Shown here one piece after another: positions 11,545 through 22,693 of a DNA stretch of 64,000 bases (position 1 is its first letter; every line of letters begins with the position of its first letter). The DNA comes from Heterostelium album PN500 (lineage: Eukaryota; Evosea; Eumycetozoa; Acytosteliales; Acytosteliaceae): NCBI RefSeq assembly GCF_000004825.1, contig NW_008805068.1:930001-994000 (forward strand), in the 5' to 3' direction. The translations under genes and the position numbers were made by a program. Below the pieces are notes generated by a model that was not told the DNA's origin, did not search any database, and saw nothing but the letters and a program-made list of their open reading frames with translations.

Positions 11545-13350
11545 TCATTGTGATCCTGGTGGTAATGAATAGGATTGTGGTTGTGGTAATTGGAATCCAT
11601 TTTGTTGAATAGATTCAATTGGTTGGAAATTCATTGGTTGTTGCTGTTGCAGTGGTTGTTGCTGTTGTTGTATTTGTTGCAGTGGTTGTTGCTGTTGTTG
11701 TTGTTGTTGTTGATTATTAATATTTTGGAGATCTTTTAATTGTTTAAAATAAGATGTTTGTTGATTTTGTGGGATTTGTTGTTGTTGCTGTTGTTGATGA
11801 TGATTATTATTATTATTGTTATTATTATGTCTTGGTTGTTGTTTCATGAATGAAGGTCTTCCTCTTTGGTTTTGTTGTCCTCTTGGTGGTTGCTGAGCAG
11901 GTACACCATTTCTTGGAAGCGGATTATATTCAAATGACTCTTGTATAAATTCTAAATCTGATTTTTGTGGTTTGCTCTTGGTATTCTTTCTCTTCTTTCT
12001 ATTCTTAAATTCTCTTTCCTTTTCATCGTCACTAAAATCCATTTCATTCTCCTCCAACTCGTCGTCATTCTCATTCGAGGCATCGAATCCTTTTGTGTAG
12101 ATTGCTGATGGCACTACAAACTTTGAGAGATCCGGTACATTAACATAATAAATAGGTGTCTTTAATTCTATTTCAATTATCTTTTTTTCTTGTGTTTGAT
12201 TTGTTGTTGGTACTGATTTTGTTGTTGTTGTTGTTGTTGTTGTTGTATTTGATGTAGTTGATACCTCTCCATTTGTTACTGTTTCTACCTGTGTTTGTGT
12301 TTGTGTTTGGTTGATTGTTAAATCTTCTTGTGGTTCTGCTTTGGCAATGTCGGTCTCGGCTGTTGGGATTGCTTGCTTTGGTTGTTTAGATGGAATGACA
12401 ATTGATATATTGGATGGTACTCTGACGGAATAGTATGGATCTGAGATTTGACCAAATACCTCGTAGATACGTCCAATGGGAGTGCGATCTTCCAAACAAA
12501 CAATTGAGTCGATATCCAAGGCAGGTCTATCCATTGGTTTGGCACTTGAACTTGAAGGAAAAGATTTAATAACGATCATATCATCGACCAAACTAGATAG
12601 TGTACCAAGAACATTGATAGAAGTGTTTGGTGGTAGTGTCAACTCTAATGGTTTCTCTTCTGGCATCTTTGGTTTGTATATCTTTGAATCGAAATCATCT
12701 TCTCCATCATCATTGACCTTTCTCTTATTATTATTATTATTATTATTATTTCTATTGTTATTGTTGTTATTATTATTGTTGACATTCTTATTAACTATGA
12801 TATCATCAAGATTATCGTCACTAGATTCACTTTCACTTTCACTTTCACTACTACTGCTACTACTGCTACTTTCGCTACTAGATTCACTGTCACTACTTTC
12901 ATCTTCTTTTTCTTTCTCTTCATATTTGACTTCTTCTTTAACAATATTGTTATCTGTCATTTCGATCTCTGTAGATTTAACTTCCTCCGTAACATTGACA
13001 CTTATGCTGTGATCTTCTTCTCTAATCTCTTGTTTCAATACCATAACATTAGTCATCTCTGATTTAACCTCAAGATCGATAGCTTGAACATTTGAAACAT
13101 CTGCCATTGGAGGTTCTTCAGTTGAAATAGTTTCAACTTCTTTATTCTCTTCCTTCATCTCTATAATATTTGTTGATTCATTCTCTAAAACAACTTTATC
13201 CTCTGACAGACTGTCATTTTTAATATCGTCTGTAGTTGGTGTAACTTCTATATTTTGGTTGACATTTGGATTTGTAACTTCTATTTCCTCTATAATACTC
13301 TCGACATTTTGGATGACAGACAATGAATTATCACTATTTGTTGCCTCCAT
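11545..13350 (-). CDS. naf1: NAF1, H/ACA snoRNP assembly factor
   Basis: One exon of about 601 codons, starting at the methionine of MEATNSD; an upstream in-frame ATG at 13380 would add ten hydrophobic residues and is less likely. Order: an acidic Glu/Asp/Ser region (about 1-185), Asn tracts, then a Gar1/Naf1 beta-barrel core from about residue 235 (PLELTLPPNTSINVLGTLSS, then a VCLEDRTPIGRIYEVFGQI-type block and DPYYSVR). The core is split by a Thr/Gln-rich insertion before YYVNVPDLSKFVV. The tail carries a DEEENEMDFSDDE-like acidic patch, Lys/Arg stretches and Gln/Pro runs. NAF1 holds dyskerin on nascent H/ACA RNAs before Gar1 replaces it. Gar1 itself would be short and Gly/Arg-rich, which this is not. 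Confidence 0.85.
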   Translation of the reverse strand: MEATNSDNSLSVIQNVESIIEEIEVTNPNVNQNIEVTPTTDDIKNDSLSEDKVVLENESTNIIEMKEENKEVETISTEEPPMADVSNVQAIDLEVKSEMTNVMVLKQEIREEDHSISVNVTEEVKSTEIEMTDNNIVKEEVKYEEKEKEDESSDSESSSESSSSSSSSESESESESSDDNLDDIIVNKNVNNNNNNNNNRNNNNNNNNKRKVNDDGEDDFDSKIYKPKMPEEKPLELTLPPNTSINVLGTLSSLVDDMIVIKSFPSSSSAKPMDRPALDIDSIVCLEDRTPIGRIYEVFGQISDPYYSVRVPSNISIVIPSKQPKQAIPTAETDIAKAEPQEDLTINQTQTQTQVETVTNGEVSTTSNTTTTTTTTTKSVPTTNQTQEKKIIEIELKTPIYYVNVPDLSKFVVPSAIYTKGFDASNENDDELEENEMDFSDDEKEREFKNRKKRKNTKSKPQKSDLEFIQESFEYNPLPRNGVPAQQPPRGQQNQRGRPSFMKQQPRHNNNNNNNNHHQQQQQQQIPQNQQTSYFKQLKDLQNINNQQQQQQQQQPLQQIQQQQQPLQQQQPMNFQPIESIQQNGFQLPQPQSYSLPPGSQ

Positions 13351-13540
13351 GACTATAAAACTAAAAATAATAAAATACAATTTGTTTATGAATTCAGAAC
13401 ACTTACACTCGTTCGTTTTTTTTAAAAAAATTATTTTAAAAAAATTGAATTAATTCAGGCATCTCAAACTATTTTTAAAATTGACATTTAATTTAATATT
13501 ATTATATATTATATATTTAAAATTTATTTATTTAATTATT

Positions 13541-14602
13541 TTATAATCTATTTGACATCCAACCAATAATGTCGTCGAAAATAATTTGACATTCTGGTTC
13601 AGATGTAAGACCATGCCACATTCCCTCGTAAATCTTTAAAGTTTTATCCAAACTGGTCGATGCTTTGTAGAGTTCTTTTGAAACCTCTGGGGATGACACC
13701 TTATCCTCGGATCCATGTGCAATGAACAGTGGAACTTTTACGTCGGCCAACTTTGATTGGAGATGTGACGTTACCTTTAGGATAGCAAGTCCGGTACCAA
13801 GACGTGCACGGCCCTTGTAGGTCAGTGGATGAGTGGCGTGTTCTTCACGCTTCTTTGGGTCTTTGATGTTACGATCGAGAACATTGTCACCCGGTACGAT
13901 TGGGAGCGATGGGAATGCACTGGCGATCAATGTGAGAATACTGACCACATAGTAGTTTGGAACCATGGTGTCGTCCAACTTGATGAGTGGAGCCAACAAG
14001 ATCAATCCACCATTGAGCAGATCTGGCTTTTTCAGTGACACCAAAAGTCCGACAGCACCACCCATCGAGCATGAATAAATGAAACGCTTCAGATGTGGGA
14101 ATCTCAGCTGAATGTCATCGATAAAGATGATAGAGTCTTCCATCAAATCATCGAAACTCTCGACGTAGCATTGAAGTCCTTCACTCAGACCATGTCCTTG
14201 TTGATCGAAAATGAAGGCAGCATAACCTAACTTTGCAAAAATTCTGGCATCTTCTGCCAATGTAGTTTGACCATGATCTCCATAACCATGGATAATAATT
14301 AAAGCACCCCTTTATAGTTAAAATAATAATAATAATAAAAACAGCAATATTATTAATATTTTATCAATTTACACAGAATTAAAGTTTACATACTTTGGAT
14401 GTGGTGGTAACCACTCTTGACAAACTAATTTAAGATTATTTTTATTCTTGAAATGTCCTCTTTTATAAATAATGTTTCCAGGCTCTGTAGTCTCTGATTC
14501 AAATGTAATAATGGAATCTTTTCTATCGACTAAATGTTTATCGTTGAGTGGTGACAAAATATTTGGAACACCCTCAACAAGAACACTATTTACTCCGACC
14601 AT
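13541..14602 (-). CDS. Alpha/beta hydrolase, monoacylglycerol lipase / lysophospholipase type
   Basis: Exons 14394-14602 and 13541-14309 (intron GTATGT...AAAG) encode 325 residues. The join creates ALIIIHGYGDHG, the oxyanion-hole block of this family. Then come DQQGHGLSEG, the nucleophile elbow SCSMGGAVG (Ser at the usual place, but the first Gly of GxSxG replaced by Ser), the acid-loop block IAHGSEDKVSSPE, and the catalytic His in MWHGLTSEPE. Family members hydrolyse monoacylglycerols or lysophospholipids in the cytosol or on membranes. No signal peptide is seen. The gene lies 190 bases from the NAF1 start, both on the minus strand. The exact substrate cannot be read from sequence. Confidence 0.85.
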
Positions 14603-16447
14603 TTTATTGTATTGTTATTGTAACTAAATATATTATATGAATGTGTGTGTGTTGTGTGACTTGTTAATTTATTATAATATATTGGATGAATAATGTTTAA
14701 AAGTCTTTTTTGTTTTGTTGAATAAAATAAAATATACAAATGAGTTATTATACAAATATAAATAGTTAACTATTGGTTATTAGATTCAATAGATTTAAAA
14801 ATAAAAAGTTGTATTTAAAAATTTTAAAAAAAAATGTTATATATAAATATATACAGAAATAATAAATAAATTCACTGTTAACAGTTAAAGAGCTTAAAGT
14901 AGTTAATTGACTAACTGTATAAACTAATACTTTAATCAAAAAGGAAAATAATAAATTCAATTATACCAATTTCTAAAAATGGTAAATTAAAAATGATGAA
15001 TTATTATTTTTCGTTCGAAAATTGTGTGTGTGTGTGTAAACTTGTTTTTTTATAGTTGGCTGTGCGAGTGAGAGAGAGAGAGAAAATCTTTGCTTTGGCA
15101 AAAAAGAAAAGATAGACAATAAATTATATTGAGAACAAACAACGGATTCGAATGTGTTTGAAATTGTCGAAAATATATAAATATAATTTAAGTTAATAAT
15201 AAATAGATAGATAGGTGAATGAATTAAATTAATTAATGTTTACTGTTTTTCACTAAAACAAATGTAGCTAATTAAAATAATTGTTTTTTTTTAGTTATGA
15301 AAAATGCAAAGAAAAAAAAGTTGTAAAATCTAGATTTTCTTTGGGTTGAAAAGAAAGATATGAACTGGTAATAATTGATTGTTTTGTTTTTTTTTTTTTG
15401 AGGTGAAAAAAAACCAACAAGTGATTATTGTAATCAAATAAAAATAAAATGACTTTTCTTGATCTTTGATTGTGATCAAAATGTGGTGTGAATCTTTTTT
15501 GGTGTGAGAGAATATCGATCAAACAAGAAAAATTTAAAGATAATTAAGTATTTGGTGGTTACAAACAACAATGAATAAATAAATAGGAGAGATTTGTTAA
15601 GTCTTTTGAAAACCAAAAAGTTTAAAAATAAAAATAAATTTAAAAAAATGAGAAAAGAAATATTAAAATTCCTTTGTGCTTCTGCGCTGATTTTTTGTTT
15701 GTTTTTATTTTGGTATCCTAATTATGCCCTTTCCTCCTTCACAATCACCAGAGCCAAATTTGATCAAATTTGGAAATGTGTGGGGGTGGAAACAGCGAAT
15801 CGAAAATTCGTTTGCTTTTTTTCAAAAAATCTTTCTTCACAAAAAAAAACAAAAAATTATTTTGATACCTATTTTGTAATTTTTCATCATTTTTCGGAGT
15901 TTTTCAATCTCTATCACAAAAAGTTAAAAAGTAAATGGTATTTAAAAAAAAAACATCATTATTTTTCTTTATAATGGGAAGTTGACATTATTTTGATTGA
16001 TTCAACATTATATGACACCATCTGTCGGAGTTTATTAATAAAACACAACATTGTTTATCTGTCTCTATAGCTTTGAAAGTTTTGACACTTGACACATATC
16101 CCCAATATCTTCAAAGTGTTATAATAATTAAAAAGAAAAGAAAACATGTTAGATTTTTAATTGTACATATACAAGTTTTTATTTTATTTTTAATTTTTGA
16201 TAGCTATAATTCTGGGTGCTCCTTTTCGACTTTGGACAAATTTGCTTTAATCATAAAGCTGAACTTTTAAAAAAATAATAAGTTGGAATAAATAGTTATT
16301 CAAAACTAGTTCAATTTGAAATGTTGATGTTGCTATAAAGGGGTTTGTAAATTTGCTTTGAAAAATGATAATGTAAAAATCTTTGTGTCAATTCATTCAC
16401 AAACACATAATTAATTTATTGTTTCAGAATTTAATTAAAAGAAAAAA
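14603..16447. other. Divergent intergenic region, 1.8 kb
   Basis: A spacer between the divergent hydrolase and amine oxidase genes. It contains open frames at 15594-15974 and 16073-16270, but their Phe/Lys/Asn composition and lack of any domain look like chance. It also holds a perfect 20-base palindrome at 15754-15773, described separately, within a locally less AT-rich patch (about 15720-15810). Both promoters must lie here. Confidence 0.6.
15754..15773. promoter_or_regulatory. Perfect 20-base palindrome, candidate regulatory site
   Basis: The two half sites are CCAAATTTGA and TCAAATTTGG, exact reverse complements with no spacer, centred on TTGATCAA. It lies 675 bases upstream of the amine oxidase ATG and 1.15 kb upstream of the hydrolase ATG. 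A dimeric transcription factor site is an inference. Confidence 0.35.
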
Positions 16448-17968
16448 ATGAATGAAGTGACAAGTGATGTTTTAATTATTGGTGGAGGTTTGTCTGGTCT
16501 ATATGCAGCAAGTCAATTGTTGATCAGTGGTACACTACTAAGAGTTGTATTGCTAGAGTCATCCGAGAGAATAGGTGGACGTGTCGCTCAGCTCAATGGA
16601 ATGGTAGATTGGCCCGTTGAATTGGGTGGCGAATTCATTCACGGTGTGAATACAACCACCCATAGACTCATTGAATCACAACTATTCCAATTGATACCGG
16701 TATTCGATAAACCTCGTTCGTTTGCAATCTATTTGGAACGTGCCAATCAATTACATTATGCCGACGATATAGTTGTTAATGATCATGATGATGATAAAAA
16801 ATCGAATGGTGGTTTATCGTTGGTTTTCAGCATTATGAAGGAACTATATAGTGGGGTACTAGATAGAAGTGCATCAGAGTTGCCTAGTAGTGCTCTTTCT
16901 TTACAAGACTATTTAATTTGGAGGGGTGTAAGCACGCCAATGTTAAGTGTCTTTGATGCATGGTTGGCAAAGATCTGGGGAACTAGCATCGATCGTCTTG
17001 GCATAGATTCATTGCGACGTGAACTTGCTAAACCAAATGCACTGTGCTCACCTACACCTACATTTAGACTTAAACAATCTACCAAGCAATTAGTAAATCA
17101 TTTATCAAAAAACATAGATATAAGATTAAATAGCAATGTTCAGTCTATTATTTACAATGATAATAATATTGAGAACAAAGATAAAGAATCATTAATCAAA
17201 ATTATTACTAAAGATAGTAAAGAATATTATTGCAAAAGATTATTAATAACAATACCTATTGATAAATTAAAACAATTACAATTCATTGATAACAAAGCAA
17301 ATAATAATAATAATAATAAAAATAATAATGAACAAGTTAATCAACTTTATAAATCAATTAATAATATTGAAATGGGTAAAGCTATAAAAGTATTTATTAG
17401 ATTTAGTAAAGCTGTTTGGCCTGAACAGTTGCAGTGTATGGTGTGTGCAGATTGTATGATATCTCAGATCTGGTTCGATGGTAAACCACTACGAGATGAT
17501 ACAGATCAGTATTTGGCATGTGGATTCATCGGTGGTGAATTAGTAGATGCTGCCAACCAACTGCAACCACCAATCAATAGTCAACCGGGCATAATCAAAG
17601 TGTTCTTGGATCAATTGAATAGAGTTTTCCAACGTAATGATTCACAATCTTATTATTTAACACATCATATACAGCAGTGGCCGAGTGCCTACAGTTATCC
17701 ATCGGTTTTAAAACAACCAACTTTCAATCCATTTGAAACTATTTCAAAAGTAAGTATAAAAGATTAAAATGTTTTATTTAGAGAAACCTAACTATTTGAT
17801 TTTCAATCATTACATATATAAATATATTTCTAGATTAATTTTGATAATAAAATATTCTTTGCTGGTGAAGCTACTGCATTTGAATTTGAGAGCTCATCTA
17901 TTAACGGTGCAATAGAAACTGGTGATAGAGCACAAAAGTTGATATTAGATTCATTTATAAATAAATAA
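16448..17968 (+). CDS. Flavin-containing amine oxidase (polyamine/monoamine oxidase family)
   Basis: Exons 16448-17749 and 17834-17968 give 478 residues. The N-terminus has the FAD-binding Rossmann motif VLIIGGGLSGLYAA (glycines 12-17), then VVLLESSERIGGRV and ELGGEFIHG, the standard amine oxidase FAD blocks. The second exon supplies the C-terminal FAD block FFAGEATAFEFESSSINGAI, without which the enzyme would be dead, so the splice is well supported. A short Asn run near residue 290 is the only low complexity. Family members oxidise polyamines, monoamines or methyl-lysine, producing hydrogen peroxide. No SWIRM domain is seen, so an LSD1-type demethylase is unlikely; a soluble polyamine-oxidase-like enzyme fits best. 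It ends 50 bases from the IMP2-like gene, tail to tail. Confidence 0.88.
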
Positions 17969-18018
17969 TTAAATATTACAATTATTCTTTCATTCATCGA
18001 TTTATTTGAATATTACAT

Positions 18019-18586
18019 TTACAAAGGCCAAATTGAACCGATTACCTTCCCAGCTATAAATCCAATTGGGAATGGTCCTGCCACTGAAATATTCGGTTGT
18101 TGTTCGAATGGTAATAAATGTGATGTTGCTTCTGTTTCAACTGTATTTACATTTGAATGTTGTTTCTCTATCACTGTATTTGTTGTTGATTCTAAAGAAG
18201 AAGAAGAAGATGTTGTTGTTGTTGTTGTTGCTTTTGGTGCTGATGATTTATACATAAAATGACCTCTGGGAATGAGTGGTATCAATGGAAATAGATGAGT
18301 ATCATGTTCGGTTGCAACAATCTTCCTACATATATATTTATTTGTATTCTTTGGATCTCTTTTTATTTTTGATTGAACTAAAGTTAGATTATTTATCATA
18401 ATAATAATAATAATAATAATAATAAAACATTTACATTAATACAACTTGATCACCAGATCTATATCTAGTCGATAATTTATTTATCAGTAACCATTCATGT
18501 CTATCAGTATCGTGAAATACACTAACTACTTGATCTGATATAAATATAGGTAGTGGTACCAAAAATAATAGATTCGACCATTTCAT
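18019..18586 (-). CDS. IMP2-like mitochondrial inner-membrane peptidase homolog, apparently inactive
   Basis: Exons 18435-18586 and 18019-18358 (GTAAAT...AAAAG) encode 163 residues. The chosen acceptor gives GDQVVLIDPKNTNKYICRK, lining up with the family's GDIVxLxSPKNPxxxxxKRV block. A membrane segment (about 5-23) precedes it. After it come IPRGHFMY (family VPRGHIWVEGD) and an end GPFPIGFIAGKVIGSIWPL (family FGPVSLGLLxGxAxxIxWP). The homology to IMP2/IMMP2L is clear by order and spacing. However, the GxSMxPT catalytic serine block is missing: the protein runs from SDQVVSV straight into a Trp-Leu-Leu-Ile segment. The catalytic Lys position reads Arg, and the EGDN region is replaced by a Thr/Ser-rich insert. 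An unseen upstream exon could in principle supply the serine, as an AG lies just before the start. Confidence 0.7.
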
Positions 18587-19581
18587 TTCACTTTCACTTT
18601 CACTATCTGATTAATCATAATTATTAAATACGAAACAAGATCGATTAATTAGTTTTTTTATTTATTTTTTTTTAATTAGAAAAATTTGCAAATTATTCTA
18701 ACTACAATTAGTACATTGATATTTAGTTATTATGAGGTATGAAGATATTCGAAATCCTATTATTAATTCAAAAGAACAAATGGTTGTGATTAATGATTAT
18801 GAAGTTATCTTTGGAAGTTCATTAAAAATGAATTCAAATTAATAGCAGTTAAAAAATTTTAGAAAAAAAAAAATTCAAAAAACAAACACTCATCAAAGGA
18901 TCTTCATACAATCACCTACTTTAACTACACCAAACAACAACAATTTCAACAAGACTTTGACCGATTTATTAAATACTTTACTATTAATTAATTTAATTAA
19001 TTATTATTATATAAATATTTATATATATTTGCTTTTTTTTTTTTTTTGAAAAAGCTCTTAATAAAATATTATATATATTAAATAGTTTTAATATAGTCAG
19101 TCAAGCAATCATTGTAAAATTGTTAAATTAATTAACTATTTTATTATTTATCTATTAATAGTATAATAGTTAGTTTGTTTGTTAGCATAGTTGCTTACTT
19201 GTTTGTAACATAATAATAATAGTTCATTTTGTTGCAAATTTACTTTTTAAATTTCATTAATATTTAATATAATCAATCAGACAACAACAACAACAACAAC
19301 AATTCAACTATAGTTATTTATAAATAGCAATAGATCTCGATCATTACAGTACCCCAATAAATCATTAACAATATATATTAATAATCTTTTTTGTTATTAC
19401 CAAATTTTTTTTTAAGTTTAAAAAAAATCAATAACAGCAAAAAAGCAAAAACAAAAAAAAAAAAACAAAAAAAATAACAAAAAACATAATAATAGTAATA
19501 ATCATTTTTTAAATAAATTAAAATAATCGTTTAAAAGTAGTAGTAGTAGTGTGGTAGTTAGTTAGTTAGTTAAAGTAGAGA
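18587..19581. other. Divergent intergenic region, 1.0 kb
   Basis: A spacer between the divergent IMP2-like and ARS2 genes. It has long A and T runs, an (AAC)n near 19280-19302, and a TAG/TTAG repeat leader just before the ARS2 start. A 36-codon plus-strand ORF at 18732-18842 is listed under findings. Confidence 0.55.
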
Positions 19582-22527
19582 ATGACTGATATGGAAAGAA
19601 GATGGGATGACGATGATGATGACTCTCATCATAGATCACGATACAATGGTACAAAACAAGAGAGTAATAATAATAGTATCAATAATAATAATAATAGTAG
19701 CGGTAGTAGCAACAGTAATAATGGTAATGGAAGTAATGGTGGTGGTAATAAGGATGAAGACGATGAACCTGTCGATGAGTTTGGTCGTCCATTGAGACCA
19801 GGCAGAGAGAGTTCAGATAGTGATAGCGATCATGACTATCGATACAGAAGACGTTCCAGAGGTGACCGACGTGACAATAGATACTCACCGGACAACAATC
19901 GTGGTGGTGGTGGTGGTAGCGGAGGTAGCGGCAACAGAAAGCGTGATCACTCCCCGTCATCGATGAACGGTCCCGACAAGCGAACCAGAGGAGATACCTC
20001 TCCAAGAGATAACTATAGAGATAGAAGAAGAAGAGATGATTGGTAAGCACTACTATTATCATGATATTCAAACCTATTCAATGTCAATATATTAATATAT
20101 TATAAATTTTGTTTGCTAATAATAATTAGGAATGATAGATCAAATGATTACAATGGTAGACAGTTGAATAGTTCGAATAATTCACGAAACAATGGAAGAG
20201 GCGATGAGAGATCGCTTTCTCCAAGTAAATCGTCGCAACAACAGCAACAGTCGAATACAGGCAGTACAGGTATGAGAAGACCAAAGAGAGGCGATATTTT
20301 CGAAGGCGGAGTATTTAAAACCTATAAACAGTTCCTCGACTATCAGGATGATTCGATAACACCAACTGATGCCGAAAAGAAATACGAGGAGTACAAATTA
20401 GAGTTTTCAAAGAGACAGGCACGTGTATTCTTCAAGGATCACCAGACCGAAGAATGGTTCCGAGAGAAATACGATCCTGTATTTTTAAAGAAGAAAAAGC
20501 TGGAAAAGATGGAGTTTGCAAAAACTAGAGTACCAGCTTTCATTACAATGTTAGATGATGGTAATGAATAATAATAATAATATCGAAACGTTTATTGTAT
20601 TAATAATATTTATTTTATTTTATTTTATTTAGAAAACTTTAATTTCAATCTCACTGCAAAGGATAATATTAAGGACAGTGAAAAGTTGGTAAATAGTGAA
20701 GGCATGGAGATTGAACATGATGACACTAATGAACATGAACACACCGATAGTGAGCATCATCACGATGGAGAGGAGAAAACAAATAGCAATAATTCATCTA
20801 GTGATAGTACAACTACTACAACAACAACATCATCATCAACATCATCAAACAACACCAATAACTCTGCTGCTTCAGCAGCCAACAAGACACTATTTATTAA
20901 AGCAATATCACCGACTTGTACAAAAGATGATTTACTAGAGGTTCTCAACAAGGTTGGCACTGAAGAAGAGCCAGTCGTAGTCACCAAACTCACACTTTCT
21001 GAACCAATGAAATATAAGAACTTCTACCGTCTTGGATGGGTTACCTTTAAAACCAGCGAGTATTCGATGAAAGCTCTAAAAGAATTAAATGGTACCAAGG
21101 TAAGAATGATCATTAGATTTTTATTGATTATTTATTAATTTTTTTTCGTCAATTTCAATTATAGATGAGAGATTTTGAACTATATTTGACAATAAATAAA
21201 CAGGTACCCATTGATACACAGAAAAAGTTTAGAATTACACCAAAGATTGCTTCGACAGAACAGAGAATCAGTGTGGATCTCAAACAAGCAACCGAGATTG
21301 CCAAGAATTTGGATGTCGATCGTGATATTTCAAACAATCCTTTGTGGACAGATCAGATTGAATCACTCTCAGAGATGGACAGACTCGATAGAACCATTCA
21401 CTATTTGCGTTATGTCCATTTGTTTTGTTATTATTGTTCAGAGGAGTACGCCGATGTAGATGAAATCGAAAGAAAATGTGGTTCAGTACATCTCAGAAGA
21501 CCAATCGGAGCTGAAGATACAACCACAATCACCGCCCCCAAACCAAGATCAGAGGAAATGTCTGACGAAATCACCAATGAATCAAACAACAACAATAATG
21601 AACAACAAGACCAAACCATGGATATTGATCAAAAACCATCAGAGGGTAAGCGAGTGAAGAAATGATAATTAATTTATTTGAATGAAATATTAATTTATTT
21701 TATATTTAGAAAATACATGGGTAACTAATTTAGATAATAATATTAAAGCTAAAATCGTCAAAATCAATAATCAAGAGCAATATGAATATACACAAGCCAT
21801 TGCAAAGAGTGCAGAGGAATTTATTCAAATCAATACATTTAAAATGGAGGAGGAAAAGTACAGATGTTCTTTGTGTTGCAAATTGTTTAAGGGATCCGAG
21901 TATGTCAAGAAACATATCAATCTTAAGCACCCCGAGGAACTTAAAGAGGATTCACACAAGAAAGGAACGGAGGAACAATTCTTTTTAAATTATTTCTCTG
22001 ATCCCAGGAGAATGATTCCACCAACCCAACAGCAATTGCTGTACTACCAGAATCCACGTGGTATGATGGCTGGAATGACACCTAGACCACGTTGGAACCC
22101 CACCCTAGGCACCTGGGAGCAACAGATGGTCATGCCTCAGATGATACCAGCTATGATCCCATCGACACCACCAATGGCAATGGGAGGTCAGATCTATCCA
22201 GTATCGCCACTGTTTAGCAGTCCCAATGTAAGAGGACGCGGACTTCCACTTCCAATGCCCGTGCCAATGAGAAGAGGTGCATACCCACAACAGGTAGGAG
22301 GACCACCCAACCAAGCGAGCGTGATACCATCACCATCACAAAATGTTCGTTATCGTCCATACCCATCTGCCGTGCCTCAGCAAAGAACCTCTGTACCTCT
22401 TCCTCCTGCTGATCCAAGAGGAATCAGAGAATACGTTGACCTAGATGCAGCCCCAACCGGTGCCATGCCAGAGATTGACTACACAGCCGCATTAAAACAA
22501 TTTCAAAGTAAAAGAGCAAATCAATAA
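19582..22527 (+). CDS. ARS2 / Serrate (SRRT), cap-binding-complex RNA processing factor
   Basis: Five exons (19582-20042, 20130-20560, 20633-21099, 21165-21645, 21710-22527) join in phase to 885 residues, about the size of human ARS2. Order: an Arg/Asp/Ser-rich N-terminus with DEFGRPLRPGRE; a DUF3546-type region YKQFLDYQDDSITPTDAEKK with FFKDHQTEEWFREKYDP, near-identical in style to the animal protein; an acidic and Thr/Ser insert; a degenerate RRM; and the ARS2 C-terminal zinc finger YRCSLCCKLFKGSEYVKKH with the H-x5-LKH continuation and a Pro/Met/Arg-rich tail. ARS2 links the nuclear cap-binding complex to microRNA, histone mRNA and exosome pathways. An intron sits inside the W codon at the end of exon 1. 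Confidence 0.93.
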
Positions 22528-22693
22528 AATGTTCAGTTCTGTTAATTGAAAGATCAAATTAATAAAATCAAAGAATGCAAATTGATATTAAAATGCTAAC
22601 TATAGTTTGTTAGTGGTGATACGAGTGGAGAGGATGTTATAACATTTTTATTATTGTTTTTCGTTATAATTTGACTTGATCATGATTGTTTGG

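Noticed and set aside
12476-13012. 178-codon plus-strand frame opposite NAF1, rich in Leu and Ser
   Set aside because: It is the mirror of Asn, Glu and Ser codon runs in the NAF1 gene; such runs read as Leu/Ser-rich frames on the opposite strand.
15594-16270. Two plus-strand frames (126 and 65 codons) upstream of the amine oxidase
   Set aside because: Phe, Lys and Leu dominate, there is no domain and they overlap A/T homopolymers; they look like chance frames in the promoter region.
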